DNA of 64,000 nt from Lucinisca nassula (GCA_963580285.1 OY757017.1:17501003-17565002); one strand, 5' to 3'; positions 9,538 to 21,029 are shown, counted from the first letter of the stretch. Notes: generated by a model not told the origin, from the letters alone. Numbers and translations: made by a program.

Positions 9538-9997
9538 AACACGCCTATATAGGCAATGGAAAATAACAGTGTTTTATTCTACAACAAATCACGGCAAGGA
9601 AGAGCGTGACAATTGACGTCATTAAAAACTGCAAATTTATGACGTCACTAGTCGATTTCCTTGACGTTGGACGGTGTAACGTAATTTTCTCGCATCGAAA
9701 ACGTTAGAAAAGGATATAAATGCATGTGTTTCAGTCGATAATTTTAGCGGGATTTCTTCTAACAATGGCGAGATTTTGAAGGAAACAACAACATTATTGC
9801 CGATTTTCAGCGAGTTAGAATCGAAATAGATCAGCTCTAGCCAGTGATTTGTTGGGTAATAAATCACAGTTTGTCGGTCAGTTGTAAGTAGACAAATCAC
9901 GCGCGCTACGCGCTCGTGATTTGTCTACTTTACAACTGACCTCCAAACTGTGATTTATTACACAACAAATCACAGTTAGAGCTGATCTATTTCTTAA
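9538..9997 (+). mobile_element. Foldback element (ATTCTAACAC family)
   Basis: The 5' part (ATTCTAACACAACACGCCTA to GCGAGTTAGAATCG) is bounded by inverted ATTCTAAC copies. The 3' part is a ~190-bp palindrome from GAAATAGATCAGCTCTAG to CTGATCTATTTCTTAA, centred on CACGCGCGCTACGCGCTCGTG. Other copies: 17801, 23062, 23542, 30884, 47859, 59224. The arrangement is not a standard MITE. Confidence 0.88.
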
Positions 9998-10798
9998 ACA
10001 AGGATACAGACCTGGCAGGATCACTCCCCGTTGAAATATTATCATTTGTAGTTGTTATGTACGCTGAAGTAGCAAAGACGACGCATAATTTTTTTACTTT
10101 CTATATTTTTAAGCACTTTTGTGAAATTTTCACCGAATACAACATGGTAAATGTAATCGCCATCTTGGATTTCGACAAAATTCTTACCCTGGATTTAATG
10201 AAATTAAAACCCCAAGTAGTTCCCTGTCAGTCGAGATAGGGTGATGACAGTTACCGCTTGCAATTGCTTAATCAATGTCATTTTGCTCCAGGTGTTTCAA
10301 ACGTCTTTCAAAATATTGACTTCGGTTTATTTACAGTAGAGAAAACTGTCACTTTCCTCGACGACCTCATCACTGTTTCAGCTAATTTGTGTTATTGCGC
10401 ATATATCAAAAAACGTGAAAAAAACATGAATTTCATACAATAATTACATTTTAATAAACCACAATTAAGTTCTGTTTTAGCATGATGATTTAAGACCACC
10501 TTTTTTCGGCAATATGACTGTTTATGTTTTACTTTTTTTTTGCGTATGTGCCTTCCATTTAATGGTAATTCGGTTGCATCCGCTTTCTCTCGGACTGGTT
10601 CTCGGCACTAGAAAGCGTCATTGTCATAAAACGGGTCAAATCAAAGAACCCAGGATCCAGGAGAATATAAATGGCGAGAAAAACACACATGGAGCAGACA
10701 GAAGCAATAATTTTCTTCGAATTTGTAATCTGTTTGGCCTTGATCACAAAATCAGTTTCATGTTCATTTCCAAAACCCATAGTGTGTGACATAGCTAC
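9998..10798. other. No feature recognised
   Basis: AT-rich, with short overlapping open frames on both strands and no repeat family recognised elsewhere in the window. Confidence 0.4.
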
Positions 10799-10799
10799 C

Positions 10800-11496
10800 C
10801 ATAACGATAACACACCCCTGCAACATTATAAGAATCTTATATGGGTGTGCGGGGTGGATGGAAAAATCCGTCCCGAGGGACACTGTCCGGCATCACGAGG
10901 CTTGCCGAGTGATGCCGGACAGTGATCCCGAGGGACGGATTTTTCCATCCATCCCTCACACCCATATTGGATTCTTTTTCTTGCATACCTTCCATTTCTT
11001 AGCGCGGATTTTAATGCTGCAGTCACTTCGGTTACCAACGTCCGCCATATTGTGTTAACACTTCATGAATGTTTAGTGACGTTGCTGTGACGTCAACCTT
11101 ATCGACGGCGCATACGAGGTCGTAATCAACCAATGCATTTATCAAACACGCGATTATTTTCGATTTTGGGTCGGAACACCGGGGTCAGAACATAAATTTC
11201 TATCCCAGGGTAAAATCACGGATTTCCTTGTCTGATGTGCAAGAAAGTGCATTTTTACACCTCCAAAATGACCATTTTCGGATGAAGTTCCGTGATATTT
11301 TTCTTATAAATACTGCAAACAAAGGTTGTGAGTATTCGTTAGAACCGCCCTCATTGAGGCGGTTCTAACGAGTACCCACAACCTGTGTATTTGAGCAAAA
11401 ATAAGAAAAATAATTTATACCCCCGTAAACCCCAGTTTTCTCTATATGAAGTGGGGTGTAGTGGGGTCTTTATTTCACGGACTTGTTCACTTGATG
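10800..11496. mobile_element. hpMITE-2 split by large-palindrome element
   Basis: The left end CATAACGATAACACACCCCT stops at about 10829. The element resumes at 11248 (AGTGCATTTTTACACCTCCA) and runs through the core GTTAGAACCGCCC...GGCGGTTCTAACGAG to TTGTTCACTTGATG. Confidence 0.85.
10830..11247. mobile_element. Large-palindrome element (ATGGGTGTG family)
   Basis: A palindrome at 10840-10966 has ~60-bp arms: ATGGGTGTGCGGGGTGGATG, GAAAAATCCGTCCC, CTGTCCGGCATCAC and their inverses. It is followed by ~280 bp shared with 24290-25020 and 35562-35840 (CGGATTTTAATGCTGCAGTC, ATTTCTATCCCAGGGTAAAA). It interrupts hpMITE-2. Confidence 0.85.
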
Positions 11497-11524
11497 CGGT
11501 GTGGAATTCTGTTGTTAATCAGCG

Positions 11525-11640
11525 CAAAGAAAACTGACAACTGCCCCTCTTGAATCGGATGAAGTGACCGAATGAGAGTAGAAAAAATTTGAGTCAGTCT
11601 CCATGACAGTGTGTTTTTGACCCGCAGGATAAAGCCAGTA
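11525..11640 (-). mobile_element. SINE-E internal fragment
   Basis: GAAAACTGACAACTGCCCCT and CTTGAATCGG match the middle of SINE-E on the minus strand. Head and tail are absent. Confidence 0.55.
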
Positions 11641-11869
11641 ACAGTCTGGTAACTCACATTAGATAAAGAAAGTAGAGCAGAATGCGGCATCTGATCAGGG
11701 CCTACACTGTTTGCATAAAGTTAAGCCATTTTTTAAATAAATTCTGAAGAGAAACACAACCTGGCATTCCTAAAAAAAAATGGTCTTGTGCTATTACATA
11801 AGGTGGAAGATTTCATTTTGTATAGAATAGGTAAAGAATAAAAACAGTACATATTTTATTTTCTCGACG

Positions 11870-12171
11870 TTGGGGCTCGACCATCGGGGCTTGGAGTAAT
11901 ACGTCAGGCTGCATGGCGCTTCCACGCAGAGATGAAGCTGACCACACATTATACGAGTACTGGTATACCACTTAGAAGAACGAAGCCTGCACAGGCAAAG
12001 TGGTGTGACTCAGACCGTCCAATGAATCTAACCTTTTGGTTTCATTGGGCGGCAGGGCTTGAGATGTCATTTTATCTCAAAAGTCGTGTAAAGTCCCACA
12101 AAATTTGAAGCAGCGTCGCCAACATCACCTGAATAGTGCTGATGGGGCATTAAACCTCAGTTCAAACAAAC
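11870..12171 (+). mobile_element. SINE-A, diverged
   Basis: CCATCGGGGCTTGGAGTAAT head, GCTTCCACGCAGAGATGAAG, GCCTGCACAGGCAAAGTGG, and a CATTAAACCTCAGTTCAAAC tail. More substitutions than other copies, so probably older. Confidence 0.85.
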
Positions 12172-13020
12172 TCTCTAGAGGTTAGGACCAATTCAGACCA
12201 CAGTAAATAGAAGGAACTACTTTCTTTTTGTTTACATGTTTTCACCATGTGCTCAAGAGCAGCCATGCTATTTCAACTTCAAGTGCATGGAGGTGACAAG
12301 ATGAACATTTGGTCAGTTTTATAATGAGCAGAATTTTTGAAAACCATTGTTAGGTTTTGTTAGGAGCGGTTAAACAAAGGGCTGATTCGTGCTAAAAAAA
12401 AAAAAAAAAAAAAACATTGGATGAAAACACAGCTCTGCAGTAAAGTTTGAAATTTGACAGTTTTCACCCTGATTGTTTTTGCCTTTTGAAAACTAAATGT
12501 TAGTAGCAATAGGGCTTTTAAAGCCGTAATATTATGCTTTCATGGACTTACTCACCAACCCACCCCCCCCCCCCCCCCCCCTCCAAAAAAAAATCATATT
12601 TGTGATAATGTCTTTTCAAAAACAATTTTATCTTCACACTTGACAAACTTTCAATACAGGTGTCAGCCATATTGCATTATCTTATAGGCTCTGATGGGAG
12701 CTGTGGGTTTATTGTATCGATTCCTGATCAATGCCTCCACTTCTATTTTGATATCACTTCTACATGTATTAGAGTTTCAATTTTATCCATGATGACTTTC
12801 ATTACTTTGCTGACTAATATTTCAGTATATATGACAATGCCTTAGATTTTTCGCTCTAGCCAAGAACTTATTAAATTCCATATGGCTTGGGTGAAAGGAA
12901 AAAAAAAAAAAAAAAAACACACAAAAAAAAAACACTTTTAAGCGACAGCTCTTGCACTGGGGGTCCAAAAAGTCAATGGGTGATGGTATCTGCAACACTC
13001 AGCTGGTGATTGGGGATAAT
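12172..13020. other. No gene seen; homopolymers and a short shared block
   Basis: Contains an A-run (12394-12414), a C-run (12563-12581) and an A-rich tract (12898-12930). CTGATGGGAGCTGTGGG with ATTCCTGATCAATGCCTCCA at 12690-12745 is a block shared with 30812, 32491/32841 and 47635. Confidence 0.6.
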
Positions 13021-13022
13021 AT

Positions 13023-13556
13023 CACCACAAAAACACGCCTACATAACTCTGAACCCTTGAACCCCACTTTTATATAGTCATCGGGGCTTGAAAATATAGA
13101 CAGGCTGCATGATGCTTCCACGCAGAACTGGTAAACCACTTAGAGGATTTAAGCCTGCCCAGGCAAAGCGGGGCGAATCGGACCGTCTATGCTTTTAAAC
13201 CCTATTGGTTTCATTGGGCGACAGGGCTTGAGATGTCATTTTATCTCTATGTCAGGTAAAGGTCACACAAAGTTGGAAGCAACGTCTCCAAAATGACCTA
13301 TTCAGTGTTGACGGGGACGTTAAACCTCAAATTAAACAAACAAACAAACAAACAATTAAACAAACTTTTACATAGTAAAACTGGGGTTTGCAGGAATAAA
13401 CCTTATTTTTCTTATTTCTGCTCTAAAATATAGAGGTATAGATAACAGGTACCCTTTATCTATATTTTGAGCAAAAGTAAGAAAAAAATTCCCAAATTTT
13501 CTTCTTAAAATTTTGACTTTTTTCGGCGTTAAAGGTTACAATGTATTTGTATAGGC
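13023..13556. mobile_element. hpMITE-1 split by SINE-A
   Basis: The left portion (ATCACCACAAAAACACGCCT...CACTTTTATATAGT) ends at 13078. The element resumes at 13365 (CTTTTACATAGTAAAACTGG) and continues to GTATAGGCATGGTTTCG. Its core palindrome is reduced to ATATAGAGGTATAGATAACA-type remnants. Confidence 0.8.
13079..13364 (+). mobile_element. SINE-A nested in hpMITE-1
   Basis: Flanked by CTTTTATATAGT (13067-13078) and CTTTTACATAGT (13365-13376), a 12-bp duplication with one mismatch. The head starts TCATCGGGGCTTG; part of the block before ACTGGTAAACC is deleted. The tail is AAAC units. Confidence 0.9.
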
Positions 13557-13559
13557 ATG

Positions 13560-13817
13560 GTTTCGAAATATCATCCTTTCAGACATTAGAAGGCTGCATG
13601 AACACGCAAGTTGACTTCGGTCTTCAATGGTCGTACAAGATTTTGTGTACACAGTCTCAACTATCTCCTTTTCCACTGGAACCATAGTCATGTAAATGTG
13701 TTGGTTTCCTCTCCGGCTCTCCGGGCAGAGATGTTGAAAAATAAATTCATCAGTCATATCTGACATATCATTTGTCTGCCAATTGGTCGCCAGGGAAATT
13801 TTAAACACGTTACTCAA
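13560..13817 (-). CDS. Unrecognised open segment, possible exon
   Basis: The minus-strand frame contains SLATNWQTNDMSDMTDEFIF and, further on, YTKSCTTIEDRSQLACSCS. Composition and lack of repeat matches make it more protein-like than its neighbours. There is no ATG start in the opening section, and it runs into hpMITE-1 at the 3' side. It may be a single exon or a retroelement piece. Confidence 0.2.
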
Positions 13818-13904
13818 TATTCAACGCCAATAAGTGCAAGGAACTTTGAATATTTTATGCGATGGAGTTTTGTTTAGTTAGGTTTGGAGGTTAAAGGCCC
13901 AGTC

Positions 13905-14640
13905 AATACTATAATCTTATTAACCAAGTACATGTAATTTCTTATTTGCCCTGTTACACGTCCTTGGTCTGCTGTATTGGTCCGAGGCCGAAGGCCGAGG
14001 CCAATACAGCAGGCCGAGGACCGTTAACTTGGCCAATACGAAATGACTTGATCAATGACAATTTTATTACTTGACACCAGTAAAACATTAATTATTGATT
14101 GTTGGCCTCACTGTTGATACAGATGACCTCCGAACAATACAGGATAGTCAATTAATAATATAATTTTATTAGCCAAGTGATTTCGTATTGGCCATGTTAC
14201 AATTACTTGGTCTGCTGCAATGGCCCGAGGCCGAATACCAAGGCAAATACAGCAGACCGAGGACCTGTAACTTGGCCGATACGAAATTACTTTTATTACT
14301 TGACACCATTAAAAACATGATTATTGCTTTTTGGCCTCACTGTTGATACAGATGACCTCCGAACAATACAGGATAGTCAATCAATAATATTATTTTATTA
14401 GCCAAGTGATTTCGTATTGGCCCTGTTACAAGTACTCGGTCTGTTGTATTGGCCCGAGACCGAAGGCCGAGGCCAATACAGCAGACCGAGGACCTGTAAC
14501 TTGGTCAATACGAAATTACTTGATTAATGACAATTTTATTAATTGACACAATTTAAAAACATGGTTTATGGTTTTTGACCTCCCGTTAATATTGGTTCAC
14601 CTAGGATAGTCAATTAATAATATAATGTTATTAACAAAGT
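13905..14640. repeat. Tandem ~230-245 bp units with GC hairpin
   Basis: Three units (about 13910, 14157, 14396). Each has an inverted repeat AAGTCCTTGGTCTGCTGTAT / ATACAGCAGACCGAGGACCT around CCGAGGCCGAAGGCCGAGG, and a spacer with GATACAGATGACCTCCGAAC. Related sequence resumes at 14981 and 17163, so this was one larger locus. Confidence 0.8.
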
Positions 14641-14657
14641 TATTCCCTGTTGACCCT

Positions 14658-14980
14658 CGGCCCCCGCCCATCGTGGCTAGAAGCAATATATGGGCTGCAT
14701 GATGCTTCCACGCAGAGCTGAAACCGACCGCACACAAGTACTGGTAAACAGCATAGACGATCTAAGCCTGCCCAGGCAAAACGGTGCCATTCGGACCGTC
14801 CATGCTTATAAACCCTATTGGTTTCATTGGGCGACAGGGCTTGAGATGTCATTTCATCTTAATACCGGGTAAAAGTCCCAGAAAATTGGAAGCAACGTCT
14901 CTAAAATGACATATATAGTGTTGACGGGGACATTAAACCTCAAATCAAACAATCAAACAAACAAACAAACAACAAAAAAA
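14658..14980 (+). mobile_element. SINE-A with target-site duplication
   Basis: Starts CGGCCCCCGCCCATCGTGGC, near-consensus body, CAAAC tail. Flanks CCCTGTTGACCCT (14645-14657) and CCCTATTGACCCT (14981-14993) differ by one base. It interrupts the hairpin-unit array. Confidence 0.93.
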
Positions 14981-15115
14981 CCCTATTGACCCTGTTACAA
15001 GTCCTTGGTCTACTGTATTGGGCCCATTAACTACTTGATTAATGAGGATTTTATTAATTTACATCGTAACACATTCTTTCTGATGATTTCACATCAGTTT
15101 TATACGATTTCACCT

Positions 15116-16945
15116 CGGCTTAATATGGATTTCATTGCAGGCTTACGTGGATTTCATCGCAGGCTAATATGGATTTCACTTTAGGTTAATATGCATTTCA
15201 CCTCGGGCTGATATGGATTTCACCTCAGGCTAATATGGATTTCACCTCGGGCTAATATGCATTTCAACTCGGGCTATTATGGATTTTACCTCAGGCTAAT
15301 ATGGATTTCACCTCAGGCTAATATGGATTTCACCTCATGCTAATATGCATTACACGTCAGGCTAATATGGATTTTACCTCAGGTTAATATGCATTTCACC
15401 TCAGGCTATTATGGATTTCACCTCAGGCTAATATGGATTTCATCTCAGGCTAATATGGATTTCACCTCATGCAAATATGCATTACACCTCAGGCTAATAT
15501 GGATTTTACCTCAGGTTAATATGCATTTCACCTCAGGCTATTGTGGATTTCAACTCAGGCTAATAGGCCTTACACCTCAAGCAAATATGGATTTCACCTC
15601 ATGCTAATATGCATTACACCTCAGGCTAATATGGATTTTACCTCAGGTTAATATGCATTTCACCTCAGGCTAATATGGATTTCACCGCAGGCTAATATGC
15701 ATTACACCTCAGGCTGATATGGATTTCACCTCATGCTAATATGCATTACAACTCAGGCTAATATGGATTTTACCTCAGGTTAATATGCATTTCACCTCAG
15801 GCTAATATGGATTTCACCGCAGGCTAATATGGATTTTACCTCAGGTTAATATGCATTTCACCTCAGGCTAATATGGATTTCACCACAGGTTAATATGGAT
15901 TTTACTTCAGGCTAATATGGATTTTACCTCAGGCTAATATGCATTTCAACTCAGGCTAATATGGATTTCACGTGAGGCTAATATGGATTTCACCTCAGGC
16001 TAATATGGATTTTACCTCTGGTTAATATGCATTTCACCTCAGGCTAATATGGATTTCACCACAGGTTAATATGGATTTCACCTCAGGCTAATATGGATTT
16101 TACCTCAGGCTAATATGCATTTCACCTCAGGCTAATATGGATTTCACCTCAGGCTAATATGGATTTTACCTCAGGTTAATATGTATTTCACCTCAGGCTA
16201 ATATGGATTTCACCGCAGGCAAATCTCGATTTCACCTCAGGGTAATATGGATTTCACCTCAGGTTAATATGTATTTCACCGCAGCCTAATATGGATTTCA
16301 CCTCAGGCTAATATGCATTTCGTCTCAGGCTAATATGGATATCACCTCAGGCTAATATGGATATCACCTCAGGTTCATATTGCTTCTTAGCCAATCAATC
16401 ACGTCATTGATATAAGCATCCGATATAAGTCAGAGGTAAAGCTCGTATTAGCAGAGGTCAACTTGTAATATGTATTTCACCGCAGGCTAATATGCATTTC
16501 ACCTCAGGCTAATATGGATTTCACCACAGGGTTATATGGATTTCACCTCAGGCTAATATGGATTTCATCTCAGGCTAATATGGATTTCACCTCAGGGTAA
16601 GATGGATTTTACCTCAGGTTAATATGCATTTCACCTCAGGCTAATATGGATTTCACCTCTGGGTAATATGGATTTCACCTTAGGTTAATATGTATTTCAC
16701 CTCAGGCTAATATGGATTTCACCTCAGGCTAATATGCATTTTACCTCAGGCTAAGGCTAAGATAGGTTTCACCTCAGGTTAATATGGATTTCACCTCAGG
16801 CTAATATGGATTTCACCTCAGGGTAATATGGATTTCACCTCAGGTTATTATGTATTTCACTGCAGGCTAATATGGATTTCACCTCAGGCTAATATGCATT
16901 TCACCTCAGGCTTGTATGGATTTCACCTTAGGCTAATATGGATAT
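15116..16945. repeat. 22-bp minisatellite
   Basis: Roughly 75-80 copies of ATATGGATTTCACCTCAGGC plus TA, with recurrent variants (GCATTTCACC, GGATTTTACC). At about 16376-16470 the array is broken by a spacer (TCATATTGCTTCTTAGCCAA...GTATTAGCAGAGGTCAACTT) that recurs at 16946-17075, showing that a block of array plus spacer was duplicated. Open frames across it are artefacts of the repeat. Confidence 0.95.
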
Positions 16946-17162
16946 TACCTCAGGTTCATATTGCTTCTTAGCCAATCAAGCGCAAGAATTTCAATATTGA
17001 TCGCACGTCATTGATATAATATAAGTATCCGATATAAGTCAGAGGTCAAGCTCGTATTAGCAGAGGTCAACTTGCATATACTGTATATATTGTACGAAGA
17101 AAGAATCGAGAGCCGTATCATGTTGACCGATTTGGTCTGTATGTATACTATAGTAATATGGT

Positions 17163-17475
17163 GTAATTAATCAAGTAATTTCGCTTTGGCCCTGTTACAG
17201 GTCTTTGGTCTGCTGTATAAGACCTCGGCCGGCCGAGGTCTTATACAGCAGACCAAGGACCTGTAACAGGGCCAATAAGCATTTACATGGTTAATGCAGA
17301 CAAAGGACCTGCAACAGGGCCAATAAGCATTTACATGGTTAATGCAGACCAATGACCTGTAACAGGGCCAAAAAGCATTTACATGGTTAATGCAGACAAA
17401 GGACCTGTAACAGGGCCAATAAGCATTTACATGGTTAATGCAGACCAAGGACCTGTAACAGGGCCAATTAGCATT
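17163..17475. repeat. Palindrome followed by 48-bp tandem repeats
   Basis: CTGCTGTATAAGACCTCGGC / GCCGAGGTCTTATACAGCAG is an almost loop-less palindrome. It is followed by units of exactly 48 bp starting GCAGAC at 17296, 17344, 17392 and 17440 (GACCTGTAACAGGGCCAATA, GCATTTACATGGTTAAT). Because 48 is a multiple of three, an open frame results. Confidence 0.9.
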
Positions 17476-17629
17476 TACAATGTACTTGGTTTATGACAAT
17501 TTTATTCATTAACTGAAATTAAGAGTCGTACTGGACATGTTTTTCCGTATCGGCCCTGTTTGTCATCTGTATAGTGCAGATAGTTTTAGCTATATAAATG
17601 CTATACTTGTATACTAGGGGTTGATAAAT

Positions 17630-17770
17630 AATGTTAGATTCTAACGAGCACCCTAAGAACTATGTTTGGAGTAAATATAAGAAAACTATTGCAGATTTTT
17701 ATCGGAAAATAACCGTTTTGGGGATATGAAAGATTGCACTATGGCATGCGGGTGTGTTATCGTAATGTTT
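17630..17770. mobile_element. hpMITE-2 right half
   Basis: GATTCTAACGAGCACCCTAA to GGTGTGTTATCGTAATG. The left half is missing. Its last part lies in a 100-bp segment repeated after the foldback element (see 17801). Confidence 0.75.
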
Positions 17771-17800
17771 AGCCAAACCCATACTGAGTAAAATAATAAT

Positions 17801-18270
17801 TCTAACACAGCGCGCCTATATAGGCAATGCAAAATAACTGTGTTTTATTCTGCAACAAATCACAGCTCGGAAGAGCGTGACTTGTGACGTCATTATAAAC
17901 TGCAAATTTATTACGTCACTAGTCGATTTACTTGACGTTAGACGGTGTAACGTCATTTTCTCGCATCGAAAACGTTAGAAAAGGATATAATTGCATGTGT
18001 TTCAGTCGATAATTTTAGCGGAATTTCTTCTAACAATGGCGAAAGGTTGTGAGATTTTGAAGGAAACAACAACATTATTGCCGATTTCAGCGTGTTAGAA
18101 TGGAAATAGATCCACTCTAGTCTGTAGTTTGTTGCGTAATAAATCACAGTTTATCGGTCAGTTGTAAGTAGACAAATCACGCGCGCTACGCGCTCGTGAT
18201 TTGTCTACTTTACAACTGACCTCCAAACTGTGATTTATTACGCAACAAATCACAGATAGAGCTGATCTAT
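17801..18270 (+). mobile_element. Foldback element between 100-bp direct repeats
   Basis: ATTCTAACACAGCGCGCCTA start; the 3' palindrome runs through CACGCGCGCTACGCGCTCGTG and stops at GCTGATCTAT, short of the usual TTCTTAA. 17701-17800 and 18271-18370 are direct repeats of 100 bp with three differences (ATCGGAAAATAACCGTTTTG ... CATACTGAGTAAAATAA). Confidence 0.85.
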
Positions 18271-18383
18271 ATCGGAAAATAACCGTTTTGGAGATATGAA
18301 AGATTGCACTATGGCATGCGGGTGTGTTATCGTAATGTTTAGCCGAACCCATACTGAGTAAAATAACAATGCAGACATTTTGA

Positions 18384-18429
18384 GGGTCACTGATGAGGCC
18401 TAAATGGCCGAAACTAGCTTGTCTGGCCC
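18384..18429 (+). ncRNA. Hammerhead ribozyme (type I)
   Basis: Stem I GGGTCA pairs with TGGCCC. Core CTGATGA is at 18390-18396, stem II GGCC-TAAAT-GGCC, then GAAA at 18410-18413, a short stem III, and cleavage triplet GTC ending at 18423. Stem III has a T-T mismatch (CTAGCTTG) instead of the family CTAGCTAG. Confidence 0.85.
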
Positions 18430-18643
18430 CGAAAACATGTACACACCATATTTTCCAGTTCTGTGTTGTATTCCTTGCTTTCAAAGGATAACCCTTTCTA
18501 GAACATATTCAACGTCACTACAGCTGTTGTCTGGGAATGTGTGGCGGCCGTAAAAAGTCTCCCTGTCCTACATCATAGTGTAGGTTTTATTTTCTTGTCC
18601 TTTGGGATAATTGATTCCATTGTGGAATTATGCAAATATTTGA

Positions 18644-18689
18644 GGGTCACTGATGAGGCCTAAATGGCCGAACTAGCTAGTTTGGTCCA
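18644..18689 (+). ncRNA. Degenerate hammerhead ribozyme
   Basis: Same layout as the copy 260 bp upstream, but GAAA is reduced to GAA and the cleavage triplet is GTT, so it is probably inactive. Confidence 0.75.
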
Positions 18690-18784
18690 GAAAACATGTA
18701 CACTCTATATTTTCCAATTCTGTGGTGCATTCCTTGCTTCCAAAGGATAACCCTTTCTAGAACATATTTAACGACCCCCCATTA

Positions 18785-18900
18785 TTACTCGAAGAAACAT
18801 ATCTTATAGACATTTGTTAGAATCGCCTCGGTGAGGCGATTATAACAACTATCTACAACATTTGTTCCTTGGCGTATAAGATTACAAGAATCTTTCATGA
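18785..18900. repeat. Core-hairpin fragment
   Basis: TTTGTTAGAATCGCCTCGGT / GTGAGGCGATTATAACAACT is a third variant of the TTAGAAYCGCCTC hairpin shared by hpMITEs and alpha MITEs. No terminal repeats are recognised around it. Confidence 0.55.
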
Positions 18901-19249
18901 CTAGGGACTCCATTTGTCCATCCCCAACCCGAGGGAAGCCCACGCCGCTCGGAACCGAGATAAGAAGTCATTCCATTGAAATTGCGTTATAACGAGATTT
19001 GCCGTTATAACGAAAGTCGGTATAAACAGGTTTGGCTGTACGTGTGGTTATATGATTCACAAAACGAAATAAACACTGCGTATATCATTTCCTTTTTATG
19101 ATGAAACATCACCAAAGGAGCCAGTTTATAATGATAGGTTAAGAATGATAGCTGTGACAAGCATTGTTTCAGGCGAGGCTGCGCATATGAAGGAGAAATG
19201 AAAAGATGACCTTGACGTTGCTTCATGCAAAAAGGCAAATGTCACGTTA

Positions 19250-19595
19250 CAGTCGAACTTCAATGGCCTTTGAGACCGTGCCTCAAAAATCTGTTCGCGA
19301 CAGGGTTACTTCTAGCCACTGAGGGCTACTTCCAGGAAACATAACCGGGTTAATTTTGGGACATGTTTTTGGTGTTCTATAATAAAAATGTTTGCTGTAT
19401 GTACTTAATAGAATCGCATCATCGAGGCGATTCTAATGAGTACACACAGCATACATTTGCAAGATAAAAGACAAAAATATCCTAAATTTTCCCTCGCTAT
19501 TTCTTATGTAGAAAAAGTCCATAGGGGCTCGTGAACGGGTTCGACTCAGCCATGATAAACTAGCCATCGGTGTGCGAGCCATCGAACTTCTACTG
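19250..19595. mobile_element. Pogo-like MITE, type alpha, TA-flanked
   Basis: CAGTCGAACTTCAATGGCC left end and CATCGAACTTCTACTG right end, with TA on both sides (19248-19249, 19596-19597). The central hairpin is TAGAATCGCATCATCGAGGC-type. Sister of 6408-6756. Confidence 0.85.
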
Positions 19596-20310
19596 TAGTT
19601 GGCTTCTCATCTGCATTTCATGCACATAGACTTCTGTGAGCCCTTGTCTCATAAATCATTACAAATATTGTTCCTGTCTATAGTGCGCAGGTGTGTTATA
19701 GTGCGCAGGTGTGTTCTGTTGTTTTATAACCATATTTATATCTTTGAAGAAGATTATCTTCGTGTTTTCTTCGAAATAAATGACTAGAAATGGTAACTTG
19801 TTGTTTTCGATGAATCGTCAGAAAAAAAAATGTAATATCAAAGCGGCATGAGCTGTTGAGATTTGAGATGCGTTAGAGCGTGGGACGTCCGATTTAAGTG
19901 ACGCGATTAACTATATCGGGAACATGTTTTGTGCATCACTGCGTTAGATAGATAGCGAATATGTGATTAAAGATCGAAGCGAACAATATATGTGAGTAAA
20001 GATCATGAAAAATAAATTCTTTACCGTTAATTTTGATATAATTTTATATAATTTATATATTTAATCAAATTAAGATTGGTCAATTTTAGAATAAAAATAG
20101 GACTCTATGTCTAATGTACTTCAATAGAAAATTAGCAAATCTGATTTTAAACTGCATTAATGAAATAATTCAATGTGATTTGAAACTTAAATAAGAAACA
20201 TGATTTTTCTTTCCTCCAACGTCAATTTATGAAAATCAAATAAATCCGAATTGGGTCATTCATTTTCTCTCTCTTTTTTTCGGGATGAACTGCCAGTACA
20301 GGTTAGTTCC
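19596..20310. other. No feature recognised
   Basis: AT-rich, non-repetitive relative to the rest of the window. The short open frames carry no recognisable domain. Confidence 0.4.
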
Positions 20311-20590
20311 CATCACGTGAACAAATCCGTGAAATGAACAGCCCCATAAATCCCCACTTTATATACAGAAAACTAGGGTTTATGGGGGTATACATTATTT
20401 ATCTTATTTCTACTCCAAGACATAGGTTGTAGGAACTCGTTAGAACCGCCTCAACGAGGCGGTTCTAACGAGCACCCACAACCTATGTTTGCAATAAAAA
20501 TAAGTAGAATATCACGGATTTTTATCAGAAAAGAAGCCATTTTGGAGGTGTGAAAAATGAACTATGTCGCACGGGTCAGTTATCGTAATG
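20311..20590. mobile_element. hpMITE-2, complete
   Basis: CATCACGTGAACAAATCCGT to GGTCAGTTATCGTAATG; core CTCGTTAGAACCGCCTCAAC/GAGGCGGTTCTAACGAGC. SINE-A inserted just beyond its right end. Confidence 0.92.
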
Positions 20591-20599
20591 CGGGCCTGG

Positions 20600-20889
20600 T
20601 TTGTTTGTTTGATTCGAGGTTTAACACTGTAAAGGTCATTTTGGAGACGTTGTGTCCAATTTATGGGACTTTTACCCGACATTGAGATGAAATGACATCT
20701 CAAGTCCTATCGCCCAATGAAACCAATAGGGTTTATAAGCATGGACGGTCCGACACTCGCACCGCTTTGCCTGGGCAGGCTTAGATCCTCTAAACGGTTT
20801 ACCAGTACTCGTGTGCGGGTCGGATTCACCTCTGCGTGGAAGCATCATGCAACCCATCTATTTCTTCAAGCCCCGACGGGCGGGGGCCG
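20600..20889 (-). mobile_element. SINE-A with target-site duplication
   Basis: Flanked by perfect 13-bp AATGCGGGCCTGG (20587-20599, 20890-20902). On the minus strand it starts CGGCCCCCGCCCGTCGGGGC and ends with a CAAA tail. The duplication includes the last four bases of hpMITE-2, so the SINE inserted after the MITE. Confidence 0.95.
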
Positions 20890-21029
20890 AATGCGGGCCT
20901 GGATTTGATATGAGACATGATACCAATTGTCCCGCGTGGCTCTTCAGTCATATGCATCAGATAAGCCTTCTCATCAGAGTCTTCGCTGTGTGCTATCGAA
21001 ATACATGTAGATCCAAATAGTTTTCCTAC

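Larger units (their letters stand above)
18371..18775 (+). mobile_element. Hammerhead-ribozyme repeat, head-to-tail dimer
   Basis: Two copies of the hammerhead core are spaced 260 bp apart, with the intervening monomer ACTACAGCTGTTGTCTGGGA, GTGTGGCGGCCGTAAAAAGT, CTTGTCCTTTGGG, TTGATTCCATTGTGGAAT. The second unit ends ATAACCCTTTCTAGAACAT. Dimeric or partly dimeric organisation is what reverse transcription of a circular or multimeric self-cleaved RNA would leave. Confidence 0.85.

Noticed and set aside
15389..15607. 72-residue repetitive frame
   Set aside because: It is a passage through the 22-bp minisatellite. Sixty-six bases (three units) is a multiple of three, so stops are avoided by chance in some variants.
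17797..18273. Helitron interpretation of the ATTCTAACAC family
   Set aside because: It has a 5' TC and a 3' hairpin, but the conserved right end is TTCTTAA, not CTRR, and the hairpin is ~190 bp and ends at the terminus.
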